Of a stretch of 64,000 nt of DNA, positions 53,059 to 62,661 are shown piece after piece. The stretch's first letter is position 1. Each line of letters begins with the position of its first letter. The stretch is from assembly GCF_021083305.1 (NCBI RefSeq), contig NZ_JAJFAY010000004.1, positions 186,001 through 250,000 on the forward strand, in the 5' to 3' direction. Origin of the DNA: Haladaptatus sp. DYF46. GTDB lineage: Archaea; Halobacteriota; Halobacteria; Halobacteriales; Haladaptataceae. Made by a program: the position numbers and the translations under genes. The notes below the pieces were generated by a model that saw only the letters and a list, made by a program, of their open reading frames with translations, was not told the origin of the DNA and did not search any database.

Positions 53059-53907
53059 TCAGCGCAACTCCGCCGTCCGGAACTTCGCGTAGCCGACGAG
53101 GAGGAACGCGGCGGACCACCCGAGAAGGGCGAGGACGTTCCTCGCCGTTTGTCGGTACATGTCGTCCATCTTCCCCGGCGGAATCGACGGCAATTGCTGA
53201 TACCCTCCGCCGATGTCCGCGTACATCGAGACCGTCGAACCGCCGTAAGCTTTCCACGGCGAGAGGGTTCGTATCGCTTCCCTTGTCGCATCGGAAAGCG
53301 GCGTTCCGAGGAGATTTCCGACGCCGGTGAGGAGCGTATCGAGGTTGACGAACGGGGTGAACCCACCCCAGAACGGAATCAGGAGGAAGTACATGGCGAG
53401 CGCGCCCATCATCGCCGTCGTGCGACCGGTCACTAGCGCGGAGATGCCGAAGTAAATGCTCACGAACGAGAGCAAGTAGAGCGCAGTCGCGGCGGTGAAG
53501 ACGGCGAATCGGCCGATATCCGGTGTGTTCGTGAAGGTCAGAGCGGCGACGCCGAACCCGAGGACCATGCTACACCCCACGGCGAGCAGCACGACGCCGA
53601 ACCGGGAGAGGAGTTTCCCCGCGAAGTACTCCGCACGACTGTTGGGGAGGCCCATGTGGAACGTGATACGCCCACTGGTTCTCTCGTCCACGATGCACTG
53701 GTAGGCGAGCGGCGCAACTAAAACCGGTCCGAGGAGGATAATCGCCTGTGTCACGTCGAACAGCGTCCGATACGGGTCGTCGTACTGCCCGCTCTCGGCG
53801 GCGAACGTGAGCGCGACGATGGCGACCAATGCCGCGACGATGCCCAGCACGACGAGCGACCCGACGCTGTTCCTGAAATCGTCCCGTGCGACGGTGTAGG
53901 TACTCAT
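53059..53907 (-). CDS. ABC-2 type transporter permease
   Basis: A 282-residue membrane protein with about six helices. It begins MSTYTVARDDFRNSVGSLVVLGIVA, the opening typical of haloarchaeal ABC-2/NosY permeases. An extracellular loop with DERTSGRITFHMGLPNSRAEYFAGKLL follows. The ATG overlaps the stop of the ATPase gene by 4 nt. The pair probably forms an exporter. The cargo is unknown. Confidence 0.88.
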   Translation of the reverse strand: MSTYTVARDDFRNSVGSLVVLGIVAALVAIVALTFAAESGQYDDPYRTLFDVTQAIILLGPVLVAPLAYQCIVDERTSGRITFHMGLPNSRAEYFAGKLLSRFGVVLLAVGCSMVLGFGVAALTFTNTPDIGRFAVFTAATALYLLSFVSIYFGISALVTGRTTAMMGALAMYFLLIPFWGGFTPFVNLDTLLTGVGNLLGTPLSDATREAIRTLSPWKAYGGSTVSMYADIGGGYQQLPSIPPGKMDDMYRQTARNVLALLGWSAAFLLVGYAKFRTAELR

Positions 53908-54863
53908 CGTCGCTCACCTCCCTCGGGGGCGACTCCGCGGAGGTGGTTCTCCTCGCCGAAATCGTTCCGTCCCCCCGCGAACTCATCGAACACCGATTCG
54001 AGCGACGAATCCCTCGTCTCGACGTTCTCCACGGTCGTCAGTTCATCGAGTGTGACCAACACCCGCGTTTTCGTCTCCTGTCGCGTACACGCTATTCGAA
54101 CGCACTTCCGTGAAACGGACACGTCCGTGACTCCGTCGATGCTGCGAAGCGCAGTCGTGTCTGGGACGCTTTCGACGGTCGCTTCGACGACGTTCGCTCC
54201 CAACCGCTCGCGGAGGTTCTCGATGGAATCCGTCGCGACGAGCAACCCGTCGCGCATGATTCCGACTCGGTCACAGACCCGCTCGACGTGGTCGAGGAGG
54301 TGCGAAGAGACGAACACCGTCGCGCCGCGTTCGCTCTCCTCGTCGATGGCCCGCCGGAGGAGTTTGACGCCGTTCGGGTCGAGGCCCGAGGACGGTTCGT
54401 CCAGAATGAGCAGGTCGGGGTTGCCGACGAGGGCAACGGCCAAACCCAACCGTTGGGTCATCCCCTTGGAGTAGCCACCGGCGTCCCGACGGGCTTGTTC
54501 CGGCGACAACCCAACCCGTTCGAGGACGGCGTCGGGGTCGTCGTCCGCCCCTTTCGTCCGAATCGCCGACACGACGTGCCGTCGCCCGGTGAGGTTTCGA
54601 TACGGTTCGAAGTCGTCCGGGAGGAGGCCGAGTCGGGACCGAACCGATTTCGCGTCCGTCGTCGGGTCACAACCGAGGACGGTGACGTTCCCGCCCGTGG
54701 GTCGCAGAAACCCGAGAAGCAGGTCTATCGTAGTCGATTTTCCGGCGCCGTTCGGTCCGAGAAAGCCGAATGTCGAACCCTCTTCGACCACAAGGTCGAG
54801 GTCGGCAACCGCGGTTACGTCTCCGTAGCGCTTCGACAACTCGTTCGTTTCGATTGCTGGCAT
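53904..54863 (-). CDS. ABC transporter ATP-binding protein (ABC-2 exporter)
   Basis: A 319-residue ATPase with Walker A GPNGAGKSTT, Q-loop region FEPYRNLTGRRHV, signature YSKGMTQRLG and Walker B LLILDEPSSGLDPNG. The C-terminal 90 residues form an additional regulatory domain as in CcmA/NatA-type exporters. It is coupled to the permease gene by a 4-nt overlap. The cargo cannot be inferred. Confidence 0.92.
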   Translation of the reverse strand: MPAIETNELSKRYGDVTAVADLDLVVEEGSTFGFLGPNGAGKSTTIDLLLGFLRPTGGNVTVLGCDPTTDAKSVRSRLGLLPDDFEPYRNLTGRRHVVSAIRTKGADDDPDAVLERVGLSPEQARRDAGGYSKGMTQRLGLAVALVGNPDLLILDEPSSGLDPNGVKLLRRAIDEESERGATVFVSSHLLDHVERVCDRVGIMRDGLLVATDSIENLRERLGANVVEATVESVPDTTALRSIDGVTDVSVSRKCVRIACTRQETKTRVLVTLDELTTVENVETRDSSLESVFDEFAGGRNDFGEENHLRGVAPEGGERR

Positions 54864-55070
54864 TCGATGTAACGTCGTGGGAGTTCCGTACTAAACGGGC
54901 GACACCGTTCACCGACGGCTCTCGACATGATATCGAGATACACCCATCTCGGGCGCTCTACACATAGAATACGGCGGCAGTTCGAGGCGACGTCATCAGT
55001 TTTTACCCCGGCGAACGATGTATCGCGAGTCGTCACGCACGTCGGCGCGAAACCCCGTTCGACCGTAGGA

Positions 55071-55077
55071 TATAATA
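55071..55077 (+). promoter_or_regulatory. TATA box of the gene at 55100
   Basis: TATAATA is centred about 26 nt before the ATG at 55100, so a leaderless transcript is expected. It supports the chosen start over the out-of-frame ATG at 55096. Confidence 0.5.
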
Positions 55078-55099
55078 CTCGAACTGACTATCTGAATGT

Positions 55100-55789
55100 A
55101 TGACACGGAAAGCGGCGTCGCTGCTTACGAAGACGCAGCGCCGACGACTCCGCAACGAGTTTGCGGACCTCGACGAGGAGAAAAAGCGCCGGGACCAGCA
55201 ACGGATTCGGGAGCGGGTTCGCTCGGGACTCCTCGATTTCGAACTGTTGTCGGACTACCCGGACGAACAGTTCTCGATGGCGCTCGATTCGATGTCCGAC
55301 GAGGAGGTACGTGACGCGCTGGCGGAGACGTATCTCACGGTCGAGCGATTCCGTGAACTTCGGGGAATCGAGCGAGAGGAACTGATTTCGACGGCTCGTT
55401 CGCGCGGCGAGGACCTCACCGACAACGGAGCGTTCGTGGACGTGGAATCGCTCCACCGACTCGAACTGCGGACGGAGTCCGAAACGGAACGGGAAGCGGC
55501 GGCCGAAACCAGCGAACGGTTCGAACTGAATCGATGGGTAAAACGCGCGAACGCCGCGATGGTGCTCGGCGGGGGCGCGGTCGCCGTGAGCACCCTGTTT
55601 TGGCTCTCGGACATGCTCTTCGGCACGAGCATCTGGCGGGGCGGAACCACCGTGATTCAACAGATCATCTTCCTCCTCATTTTCGCGGGAGTCGCCGGAT
55701 GGACCCTCATCATGACCTATCACGTCCTCCGGAACGTCGCCGTGCCGACGGTCAGGAATCGGATGGGGTGGTTGGGCGAATCGGCGTAG
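55100..55789 (+). CDS. conserved haloarchaeal protein with two C-terminal helices
   Basis: A 229-residue protein. The first 140 residues are soluble, helical and strongly charged (LTKTQRRRLRNEFADLDEEKKRRDQQRIRERV). Two membrane helices follow near ANAAMVLGGGAVAVSTLFWLS and IIFLLIFAGVAGWTLIMTY. No catalytic motif is seen, and the family is not recognised. The frame and codon use are strongly coding. It lies 98 nt before the potassium channel gene on the same strand, so a link in ion or membrane homeostasis is conceivable. Confidence 0.7.
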   Translation: MTRKAASLLTKTQRRRLRNEFADLDEEKKRRDQQRIRERVRSGLLDFELLSDYPDEQFSMALDSMSDEEVRDALAETYLTVERFRELRGIEREELISTARSRGEDLTDNGAFVDVESLHRLELRTESETEREAAAETSERFELNRWVKRANAAMVLGGGAVAVSTLFWLSDMLFGTSIWRGGTTVIQQIIFLLIFAGVAGWTLIMTYHVLRNVAVPTVRNRMGWLGESA

Positions 55790-55887
55790 GAACTTCCCCT
55801 CTCGTCGGGAGTTCTCGCCGGTACCGTTCGCGTCGATTCCATCCGAGGACGGCAGAATGAAGTCATCCGACTTACAGTCTTACGATA

Positions 55888-57567
55888 ATGGTCGACCGAC
55901 CCGGGCGCGTTCCGTTTACCGTCTTTCCAACAGTCTCACGGCAGCGACGTCGGGCGTTTCTCTATCTCGCATCGTTCGCAGGGGTACTCGTGCTGTACAC
56001 GTTCGCGTACATGTGGGGGATGGCGATGTTCGAGGACACACCGCGGACCGTTCTACAGGCGTTTTCCGTCGTCATCGAGACGTTCACCACGACCGGCTAC
56101 GGGGTCGATGCGGACAAATGGACGACGCCACAGATGCGATTGCTCATGGTGACGATGCAGATTTCGGGCGTGATTCTCATCTTCATGGCCCTCCCCGTGT
56201 TCGTCGCGCCGTGGGTGCAGGAGGCGCTTCGAGTCAGCCCCCCCACGACCCTCGATGACGTGGAGGACCACATCGTCATCTGCGGCTACTCCCCCCGCGC
56301 CGAGACGCTCATCGACGAGTTTCGGTCGTGGGACCGCGAATACGTCGTCGTCGTTCGGGATCGAGAGGAGGCCCTCGATTTGTACGAGCGTAACATCACC
56401 GTCGTCCACGGCGACCCCGAATCGGCGGACACGCTCCGGAACGTCCACGTCGAGGACGCGGACGCCGTCGTCGCGGACGCGACGGACGAGCAGAACGCCA
56501 GTATCGCGCTCGCGGTCCGCGAGGTGTCCGATACGGTTCGCGTCATTACCCTCGTCGAAAATCCCGACTTGACGAACTATCTCCAGTACGCCGGTTCGGA
56601 CCAAGTCATCTCGCCGCGCCACCTCCTCGGTCACAGCCTCGCGGAGAAGGTCACGGCGTCCGTGACCGCCGACCTCGGCGAAACCGTGACCATCGGCGAG
56701 GACTTCGAAATCGTCGAGCTATCCATTCAGGCCGGGTCGGAAATCGACGGCACGAGGCTGGACGAAAGCGGCATCCGGGAACAAACCGGTGCGAGTATCA
56801 TCGGCCTGTGGCGGCGTGGCGAGTTCCAGAGTTCACCCTCCCCTGAGGCAGAACTCGACGGTAACACGATCCTTCTCGCCGCCGGTCGGGAAGCCCAACT
56901 CGAACGACTCAAGGAGATGACCCTTTCGGAGGGCCGCGGACCGATTCGCGGGTCGGTCATCGTCGCCGGGTACGGCGAAGTCGGTTCGACGGTGGAGGAG
57001 GCCATGGAGTCGAAGTCCATGCGAACCACGGTGGTCGACAAAGACGACAAGGAGGGCGTGGACGTGCTCGGCGACGTCACCGACGAGAGCGTGTTACAGG
57101 AAGCCGGGGTGAAGTACGCCAACGCGCTCATCCTCGCGCTCGCGGACGACACGACGACGATTTTCGCCACGCTCATCGCGCGCGAACTCGCGCCGGGGGT
57201 CGAAATCGTCGCCCGAGCGAACGAGACGGACAACATCGGAAAGCTGTACAGCGCGGGTGCGGACTACGTCCTCGCGCTCGAAACCGTCAGCGGGCGGATG
57301 CTCGCCTCGACCATCCTCGAAGGCGAGGAGATAATCTCGCCCGACAAGCAGATAGAAATCCTCCGGACGACCGCGCCGCGGTTGACCGGCCAAACGTTGC
57401 GGGACGCCGCGGTCAGAACCCGGACGGGGTGTACCGTCATCGCCGTCGAACGGGACGGCGAGGTCATCACCGATTTGGGTCCCGATTTCGTGATTCGCGG
57501 CGACGACCAACTCATCATCGCGGGGACCGACGACGACACGAACGAGTTCGCCGAAATCGCACAGTGA
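55888..57567 (+). CDS. potassium channel with two RCK/TrkA regulatory units
   Basis: A 559-residue membrane protein. The pore part has two helices, FLYLASFAGVLVLYTFAYMW and LLMVTMQISGVILIFMALPV, with the filter IETFTTTGYGVD between them (TTTGYG signature). Two TrkA-N/RCK units follow: VEDHIVICGYSPRAETLIDEF at about 130 and RGSVIVAGYGEVGSTVEEA at about 355. Each is followed by a TrkA-C domain. It should gate K+ flow in response to NAD(H) or other nucleotides. Haloarchaea accumulate high internal K+. The next gene is on the opposite strand. Confidence 0.93.
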   Translation: MVDRPGRVPFTVFPTVSRQRRRAFLYLASFAGVLVLYTFAYMWGMAMFEDTPRTVLQAFSVVIETFTTTGYGVDADKWTTPQMRLLMVTMQISGVILIFMALPVFVAPWVQEALRVSPPTTLDDVEDHIVICGYSPRAETLIDEFRSWDREYVVVVRDREEALDLYERNITVVHGDPESADTLRNVHVEDADAVVADATDEQNASIALAVREVSDTVRVITLVENPDLTNYLQYAGSDQVISPRHLLGHSLAEKVTASVTADLGETVTIGEDFEIVELSIQAGSEIDGTRLDESGIREQTGASIIGLWRRGEFQSSPSPEAELDGNTILLAAGREAQLERLKEMTLSEGRGPIRGSVIVAGYGEVGSTVEEAMESKSMRTTVVDKDDKEGVDVLGDVTDESVLQEAGVKYANALILALADDTTTIFATLIARELAPGVEIVARANETDNIGKLYSAGADYVLALETVSGRMLASTILEGEEIISPDKQIEILRTTAPRLTGQTLRDAAVRTRTGCTVIAVERDGEVITDLGPDFVIRGDDQLIIAGTDDDTNEFAEIAQ

Positions 57568-57574
57568 GTCGCTT

Positions 57575-59116
57575 TCACACGACCGCCGAGGCGACCCACC
57601 ACGTGACGAACGCCTCGATGAACGCCGCGACGATGAAGACTGGGAGCAGGCCGAGGAGGACGTAGTACGCGCGGACGAGTTCGGTCGCGAACGCGTCGGC
57701 CGACGACCGACCGCGAACGTAGGACCACGAAACGCCGCCGAGGTGGAGGCCGAGCGCGCCTGCGACGGACAGGCCGGGGATTTCGATGATTCCGTGGGGA
57801 AGGATGAGCGCGAGGGCGAACGTCGGGTCCGGGAGGAGACCGATGACGGCACCGACCACCACGCCGTTGAACAGGAGCGCGACGAGCGTCGGGACGCCGA
57901 ACCCGAGACCGGCGAACGCCGCGGAGATGGCGACGAACCAGTTGTTCGCGGCCAGTTTGACGAACACGTCCAGCGGGAACGCCCCGAACACGTTGCTCGT
58001 CAGGTCGGGGCGAACGCTTTCGAGCGTGAACGGCCGAACGGCGGCCCACCCGCCGAGGCCACCGACCACGAAGAGCGAGAGCGCGGCGAGAACGAGGAGC
58101 GGTTTCCGTCCGAGGAACGTCCGCAGTTCCCGAATCCCGCGACCGAATGCGCCGCGGACCGACCCCCGACCGTGGGGTACCGTCGGTTCCGAATCGAGAT
58201 ACAGCGCCGTCTTCAGCACGCCGAGTACGGGTAGCAAGCCGAAAAAGAGGATAACGGCGGCGACTCGACTGACTCCGAGGAAACTCAATCCGGCGGCCAC
58301 GACAGAGAACACACCGAACGACGCGACCACGACAACGATGTAGCCCGCGACGCGGGCCTTGTGACCTCGAATGAACCCGCCGCTTCGCCGCAGTCCGCCG
58401 TGAACGCCGACGCCGTCGACGACGATGGCCTGCGGGACGAACAGGAACAGCAGGTAGACGACGAAGAGGGCGAAAAAGAGCGCGACGGCCAGCAGGAACG
58501 AACCGAGAATGCTGACGATGGTGCCGGCGCTCAACACCGCAGCCTCCACGACGCCGAACGCGACGAAGACGAGGAGCACCGCGACTATCCGGGCCAGCGA
58601 GAGCAGGACGAACGCGATTCCGTCCCGCTTCGTTCCGGCGACACCGGCCGCAACCGCTCGTTCGGTCCGAAGCGCCGTGGGGACGGGAACGGTAGCCACG
58701 TCGTATTCGTCGCTCGCACCTGCGCTTGCGTTCCGCAGGGCGGCCGTCACGGCGTGTACCTGCGCTGCGCCGACGAGAGCGCGAGCGACGAACACGACGA
58801 CGAGGCTACACAGGAAGGACGCGACGAGGAGGACGATAACCTCGGGCGTGAACACGCCCATGACCGCGTCCCGAAGTCGCTCTACGGCGGCGGGATTCGT
58901 CTCGATTCCGTTCAAATCCGTCCGTCGAAACGCGGCGAACACGGCGTCGAGTCGCCCGGTTCCGGCGAGGAGGAGAAACGCCAGCACGAGTCCCACTATC
59001 GGGAACGTCTGTGCCATCAGGTTGATGCTCGCACCGGCGAGGAACAGCGGGAGGACCGACGCCGGGCGGCCGAGGAGGACTGCTCGTACGGACGAGCTAG
59101 CGTCGCTGAACTTCAT
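57575..59116 (-). CDS. polytopic membrane protein with C-terminal SpoIIM (DUF95) domain
   Basis: A 513-residue membrane protein with roughly 11-12 helices. The N-terminal 300 residues resemble a haloarchaeal membrane module with no clear name. The C-terminal 200 residues are SpoIIM-like: ANNWFVAISAAFAGLGFGVPTL, FNGVVVGAVIGLLPD and LPHGIIEIPGLSVAGALGLHL. SpoIIM in Bacillus forms a membrane complex; the archaeal role is unknown. It is tail-to-tail with the channel gene, with only 7 bp between stop codons. Confidence 0.8.
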   Translation of the reverse strand: MKFSDASSSVRAVLLGRPASVLPLFLAGASINLMAQTFPIVGLVLAFLLLAGTGRLDAVFAAFRRTDLNGIETNPAAVERLRDAVMGVFTPEVIVLLVASFLCSLVVVFVARALVGAAQVHAVTAALRNASAGASDEYDVATVPVPTALRTERAVAAGVAGTKRDGIAFVLLSLARIVAVLLVFVAFGVVEAAVLSAGTIVSILGSFLLAVALFFALFVVYLLFLFVPQAIVVDGVGVHGGLRRSGGFIRGHKARVAGYIVVVVASFGVFSVVAAGLSFLGVSRVAAVILFFGLLPVLGVLKTALYLDSEPTVPHGRGSVRGAFGRGIRELRTFLGRKPLLVLAALSLFVVGGLGGWAAVRPFTLESVRPDLTSNVFGAFPLDVFVKLAANNWFVAISAAFAGLGFGVPTLVALLFNGVVVGAVIGLLPDPTFALALILPHGIIEIPGLSVAGALGLHLGGVSWSYVRGRSSADAFATELVRAYYVLLGLLPVFIVAAFIEAFVTWWVASAVV

Positions 59117-59332
59117 ACGGGGGACATCTCTCTCGAATTAGATATGTGTGGTGGTGGTGATTGCGACGATGGCGGGATATCGCGGCGGTTGTGAGAGCGG
59201 CGATGGGAGTGGAAATCGGAACGGCGGTGGCGGTAACGAACGTCCCGATAGAGCCGATCGTACCGAAGGTGATGACGCTATCGACCGTTCTGATGGTAGC
59301 GATAGTACGAGCGATACCGAACCGAACGCAGA

Positions 59333-60208
59333 TTAGCGGTCCGCGTCGTATTCGATGGTCAGAAACTGGCGACCGAACACCCACATCTCGTGTTCCGCGT
59401 GGATACCGTCGCCGTCGGGGACCACCCGAAAGCGTTGGTCCATCGGGAGTGAAACCGCGCCGAACGGCATGCGGAGGTACAATCCCTCGTCGCCCGTTTC
59501 CGTTTCGGTCGTCAGTTCGATACCCGCGTTTCCGTTTTCGATCGCGTCCCCGTTCCCACGTTCGTTTCCGTCCGACGCGTCGAGCGTCCGAACGTGCAGA
59601 ACGGTGCTCAGGTTCGACCACGGCAGCGGGACGGCGATGTTGACGTAGCGAATTTCGTCCCTGACGTGACTGGCGTAGATGGCGACGAAGACGGCGGTTC
59701 CCGTCTCGTCCGTTCGAATCCACGCCCGCGCCCCGTCCCGCGGGTCGTCGTCCGGGTCGATGGCGACGAGTTCGCTCGTGAGGGTTTCGCTGGACGACTG
59801 CCACGGCCCGGGAAGATTGAGCTGTTCGATTCGACTCGTGAGTCGTGCGGCGAGCGCCGCTCCGCCCCGAAAGCCGCGATGCCAGCGCACACGATATGCG
59901 ATGTCGTAGTCCGCGGTGCGCTCGTAGAACCGGCGGACTTCGGGATGGACGTCGTCGGGGTCGAAGTCGGGGCGGGCGAACTCCCCCATGTCGTCCATCT
60001 CGCCCGATAGGTTCACGCCGGTCGTAACCGCGTGCCGTTGCAGGTAGTCCGAACCTACCCGCGTTCGGGCGACGAGCGGGCTCAACGGAACGTCTCGCGT
60101 TCGGTGGACCACCGACCGGACGCGCTGGCCGACGATCACGAGGAGGACGAGGAAGCCGACCACGAACGTGACGACACGCCGGCGTGAACGGGCCGACCAC
60201 ATGGACAT
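59333..60208 (-). CDS. membrane-anchored haloarchaeal protein of unknown function
   Basis: A 291-residue protein. One membrane helix near the N-terminus (VVTFVVGFLVLLVIVGQRV) follows a basic start. The rest is a large outside or inside domain with no clear motif: RVRWHRGFRGGAALAARL, WIRTDETGTAVFVAIYASHV and a beta-rich end with HEMWVFGRQFLTIEYD. I do not recognise the family. It has a strongly coding profile. The 216 bp downstream (59117-59332) holds only a short low-complexity frame that I do not accept. Confidence 0.65.
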   Translation of the reverse strand: MSMWSARSRRRVVTFVVGFLVLLVIVGQRVRSVVHRTRDVPLSPLVARTRVGSDYLQRHAVTTGVNLSGEMDDMGEFARPDFDPDDVHPEVRRFYERTADYDIAYRVRWHRGFRGGAALAARLTSRIEQLNLPGPWQSSSETLTSELVAIDPDDDPRDGARAWIRTDETGTAVFVAIYASHVRDEIRYVNIAVPLPWSNLSTVLHVRTLDASDGNERGNGDAIENGNAGIELTTETETGDEGLYLRMPFGAVSLPMDQRFRVVPDGDGIHAEHEMWVFGRQFLTIEYDADR

Positions 60209-60271
60209 ACTATACGATTAGTCACCTCCGTATTTCAATTCGTTCCCGTCCTGTCTCGCGGTTATCGAGCG

Positions 60272-60281
60272 CATAATAAAG
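60272..60281 (+). promoter_or_regulatory. TATA box of the 52-codon gene
   Basis: CATAATAAAG is centred about 30 nt before the ATG at 60307. It fits a leaderless transcript for the small gene. Confidence 0.45.
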
Positions 60282-60306
60282 TCATCTGAAGTATTCTACC
60301 TGTGAT

Positions 60307-60465
60307 ATGAGCACCTTTGGAATCGATTGGAAACGGAGGGGTCGCCGCGAAACGGGACGACCGGACGCGGAAACCGAGCAGTCGGACGACGAGAAACCCC
60401 CGCGTCGTTCCTACTCGCTCCGTGCCCTGCTTCCGGGTCCCTACGTGCGCTACCCGAAGGAGTAA
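60307..60465 (+). CDS. small basic protein (52 residues), unknown
   Basis: A short frame encodes MSTFGIDWKRRGRRETGRPD followed by an acidic patch and RRSYSLRALLPGPYVRYPKE. It has no cysteine, helix or known motif. A TATA-like box at the right distance and a clean stop support its reality. It converges on the KAS III-like gene, with 10 bp between stops. It could equally be a chance frame; I place it as a likely small gene of unknown role. Confidence 0.45.
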   Translation: MSTFGIDWKRRGRRETGRPDAETEQSDDEKPPRRSYSLRALLPGPYVRYPKE

Positions 60466-60475
60466 GTCGGGTCGG

Positions 60476-61480
60476 CTACTCGCCGTGCCAGTCCAGCACC
60501 GTCGCCGCCCACGTGTACCCGGTTCCGGCGGCGAGGAAACAGACGACGTCGCCCGCTTCGACCGATCCGTTCTCGATGCCGGCGTCCAGCGCGAGGAGTT
60601 GGTCCACGCTCTGGACGTGGCCGAACTCGTCCAGATAGTAGTTCGACGCGCCGAGCGTCGAGCAGAGGTGGTCGTGGAACGACCGTTTCATGTGCGTCAG
60701 CGCGACGAAATCGAGGTCGTCGCGGCCGTAGTCCGACCGCGAGAGCGCGGTATCGGCCACGTCGAGGAAGTTGTCGAGGCTGACCTCGGCTAATCGCTCC
60801 TTCATGCCGTCCGGGTCGGGGACGTTCAGCGCGTGCAGACCCGACTGGACCGTCGTGTGACTCGGTGGATTCCGCGACCCGCCTGCGGGCATCACCACGT
60901 CCTCCGAGAAACTCCCGTCCGTTATCGCGGCGCTCTCCCGAACCGTCGCGAGCGGGGTTTCGGGCGCTTCTTCGAGCACCATCGCACACGCGCCGCTGCC
61001 GAAGTTGAACATGAACGAGGACTCTTCGTTCTCGTAGTTCACGAGGTCCTCTTCTCGGCTCGCGGAGACGAGCAGGATTCGCTCCGGGGTATCGGCGACG
61101 AGGGTCGCTTTCGCCTCCCGAATCGCGATGGGCGCACCTGCACAGAGCGCGTAGCTCTCGCTCGCGAACGCGTCTTCGGCACCGATTCTATCGGCGACGT
61201 TCGCGGCGGCGCTCCAGACGACGAAATCCTTGAACTCGCTGCCGTGATACAACACGGCGTCGAGGTCCGACGCCTCGATGCCAGCGTGGGAAAGCGCCCG
61301 TTCGGCCGCCTTCACGCACATGTCCGTGACGTGGTCGCCGTCCCGTGGACAGACGTGCTTTTCGCGAATACCCATCTTCTCGACGATGACGTTCTCAGGG
61401 ATACCGCTCTTTCGGGCGATTTCCCCGCCGGTCACGGTGTCCTCGGGGACGTACAGTCCGTAGCCCGTGAGTCCGACCAT
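60476..61480 (-). CDS. KAS III-like (FabH/thiolase superfamily) enzyme in the Liv operon
   Basis: A 334-residue beta-ketoacyl synthase III-like protein. The nucleophile is C113 (SYALCAGAP). The His is H263 (ALTHMKRSFH). The third catalytic position, Asn in FabH (GNTS), reads EFGHVQSVDQ with H288, so the triad may be Cys-His-His. Condensing, thioesterase-like or other acyl-transfer chemistry remains possible. I chose ATG 61480, which overlaps the livM stop by 1 nt. Larger open frame upstream is out of homology. The setting at the end of a Liv operon suggests acyl-CoA use linked to the imported substrate. Confidence 0.8.
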   Translation of the reverse strand: MVGLTGYGLYVPEDTVTGGEIARKSGIPENVIVEKMGIREKHVCPRDGDHVTDMCVKAAERALSHAGIEASDLDAVLYHGSEFKDFVVWSAAANVADRIGAEDAFASESYALCAGAPIAIREAKATLVADTPERILLVSASREEDLVNYENEESSFMFNFGSGACAMVLEEAPETPLATVRESAAITDGSFSEDVVMPAGGSRNPPSHTTVQSGLHALNVPDPDGMKERLAEVSLDNFLDVADTALSRSDYGRDDLDFVALTHMKRSFHDHLCSTLGASNYYLDEFGHVQSVDQLLALDAGIENGSVEAGDVVCFLAAGTGYTWAATVLDWHGE

Positions 61481-62661
61481 TACCGATTCCTCCACAATCG
61501 CGCGGGAACCGTTTTCGCGACGGGACCGCCGAGTCGGTCCCGCAGCGTCCCGAGGAGGCCGTTCGGAACGAACAACACGAACAGCACGAACAGCGCGCCG
61601 ACGTACAGGCTGGCGTGGCCGTTCAGGAACGTCTCGATGGCTCCCTGTACCGTCAGGCCGTTGTAAATCGTCGTTTCCATGATGCCCGACCCGAGGTGGG
61701 TCCTGAGGTACGGTAGGAGACCGCCGCCGTCCTTCGAGAGGAACTCGCGGACCGTCTCGTCGAACAGGTGGCCGTACAGCGGTCCGGCGAGCGTCCCGAA
61801 CCCGCCGATGATGGAGGCCAACAGGGCGTCCCCGGCCACGAGGAAGTTGAACGACTCGTCGGGGGAGACGGTTCTCTCGTACCCTGCGAGCAGACTGCCC
61901 GCCACTGCCGCGAAGAAGGCGCTGATGGCGAACGCGCCGAGTTTGTACCGGAAGGTGTCGTAGCCGACAGCGACGGCGCGCTCCTCGTTTTCGCGGATTG
62001 CGACCATCACCTTGCCGAACGGCGAGTGGATGATTCGCTGCATGGCGAAGTAGCAGACGAGGACGACGAGGCCGATCATGTAGTAGGACACAGCCGTCTG
62101 GCCGAGGTGGACGAATCCGAGCGACACCTCGTCTCCCGTCAGCGCCCCGATGGCGAGGTTCAGCGAATCGACGCCGGGGACGCCGACGTTGAGTCCGTTG
62201 GCCCCGTTCAGGAAGATGCCGTCCCGTGGATTCGACCCGACGTAATCCCACCCGCGGACGAAGACGTATAACACCTGGGCGAAGCCGAGGGTTATCATGG
62301 CGAAGTAGACGCCCGTCAGGCGGAACGACACGGCCCCGATGGCCAGCGCGAGTACGACGGCCACGAATCCCGCGACGACGAGCGACACCATGAACGGCGT
62401 TCCGGCGGGCAGGAGTGGGATTTTGTCGTTCGCCGTGAGAATCACGAAGTACGCGCCGGTCCCGTAGAACGCGGCGTGGCCGAACGAGAGGTAGCCCGTG
62501 TAGCCGCTGACGAAGTCGAACGACATGGCGAACAGGCCGAAGTAGAGGACGGGTATCATCGTCTCCACGCGCGGGAGGAGCGTCGCCGCCTCCGTCCCGA
62601 ACGGCGAGTTCACGAGCAAGTGATGCAGACCGGGGTACGCGGCGAGGAAGGAGATGACCAC
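61480..62661 (-). CDS. livM: branched-chain amino-acid-type ABC permease (LivM)
   Basis: A 393-residue permease (from GTG 62661). The helices include VLYFGLFAMSFDFVSGYTGYLSFGHAAFYG and GVYFAMITLGFAQVLYVFV. The C-terminal part includes RENEERAVAVGYDTFRYKLGAF and ASIIGGFGTLAGPLYG, a LivM hallmark. The coding-looking frame continues upstream of the GTG for 32 more codons to 62757, without ATG, so the true start may be non-AUG. The natural ligand cannot be fixed; Liv-type systems carry amino acids, amides, urea or aromatic acids. Confidence 0.9.
   Translation of the reverse strand: MVISFLAAYPGLHHLLVNSPFGTEAATLLPRVETMIPVLYFGLFAMSFDFVSGYTGYLSFGHAAFYGTGAYFVILTANDKIPLLPAGTPFMVSLVVAGFVAVVLALAIGAVSFRLTGVYFAMITLGFAQVLYVFVRGWDYVGSNPRDGIFLNGANGLNVGVPGVDSLNLAIGALTGDEVSLGFVHLGQTAVSYYMIGLVVLVCYFAMQRIIHSPFGKVMVAIRENEERAVAVGYDTFRYKLGAFAISAFFAAVAGSLLAGYERTVSPDESFNFLVAGDALLASIIGGFGTLAGPLYGHLFDETVREFLSKDGGGLLPYLRTHLGSGIMETTIYNGLTVQGAIETFLNGHASLYVGALFVLFVLFVPNGLLGTLRDRLGGPVAKTVPARLWRNR

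Noticed and set aside
59148-59336. Short frame rich in Gly, Asp and Ser
   Set aside because: Low complexity, no promoter spacing or homology; it overlaps a gap with nearly repeated bases.
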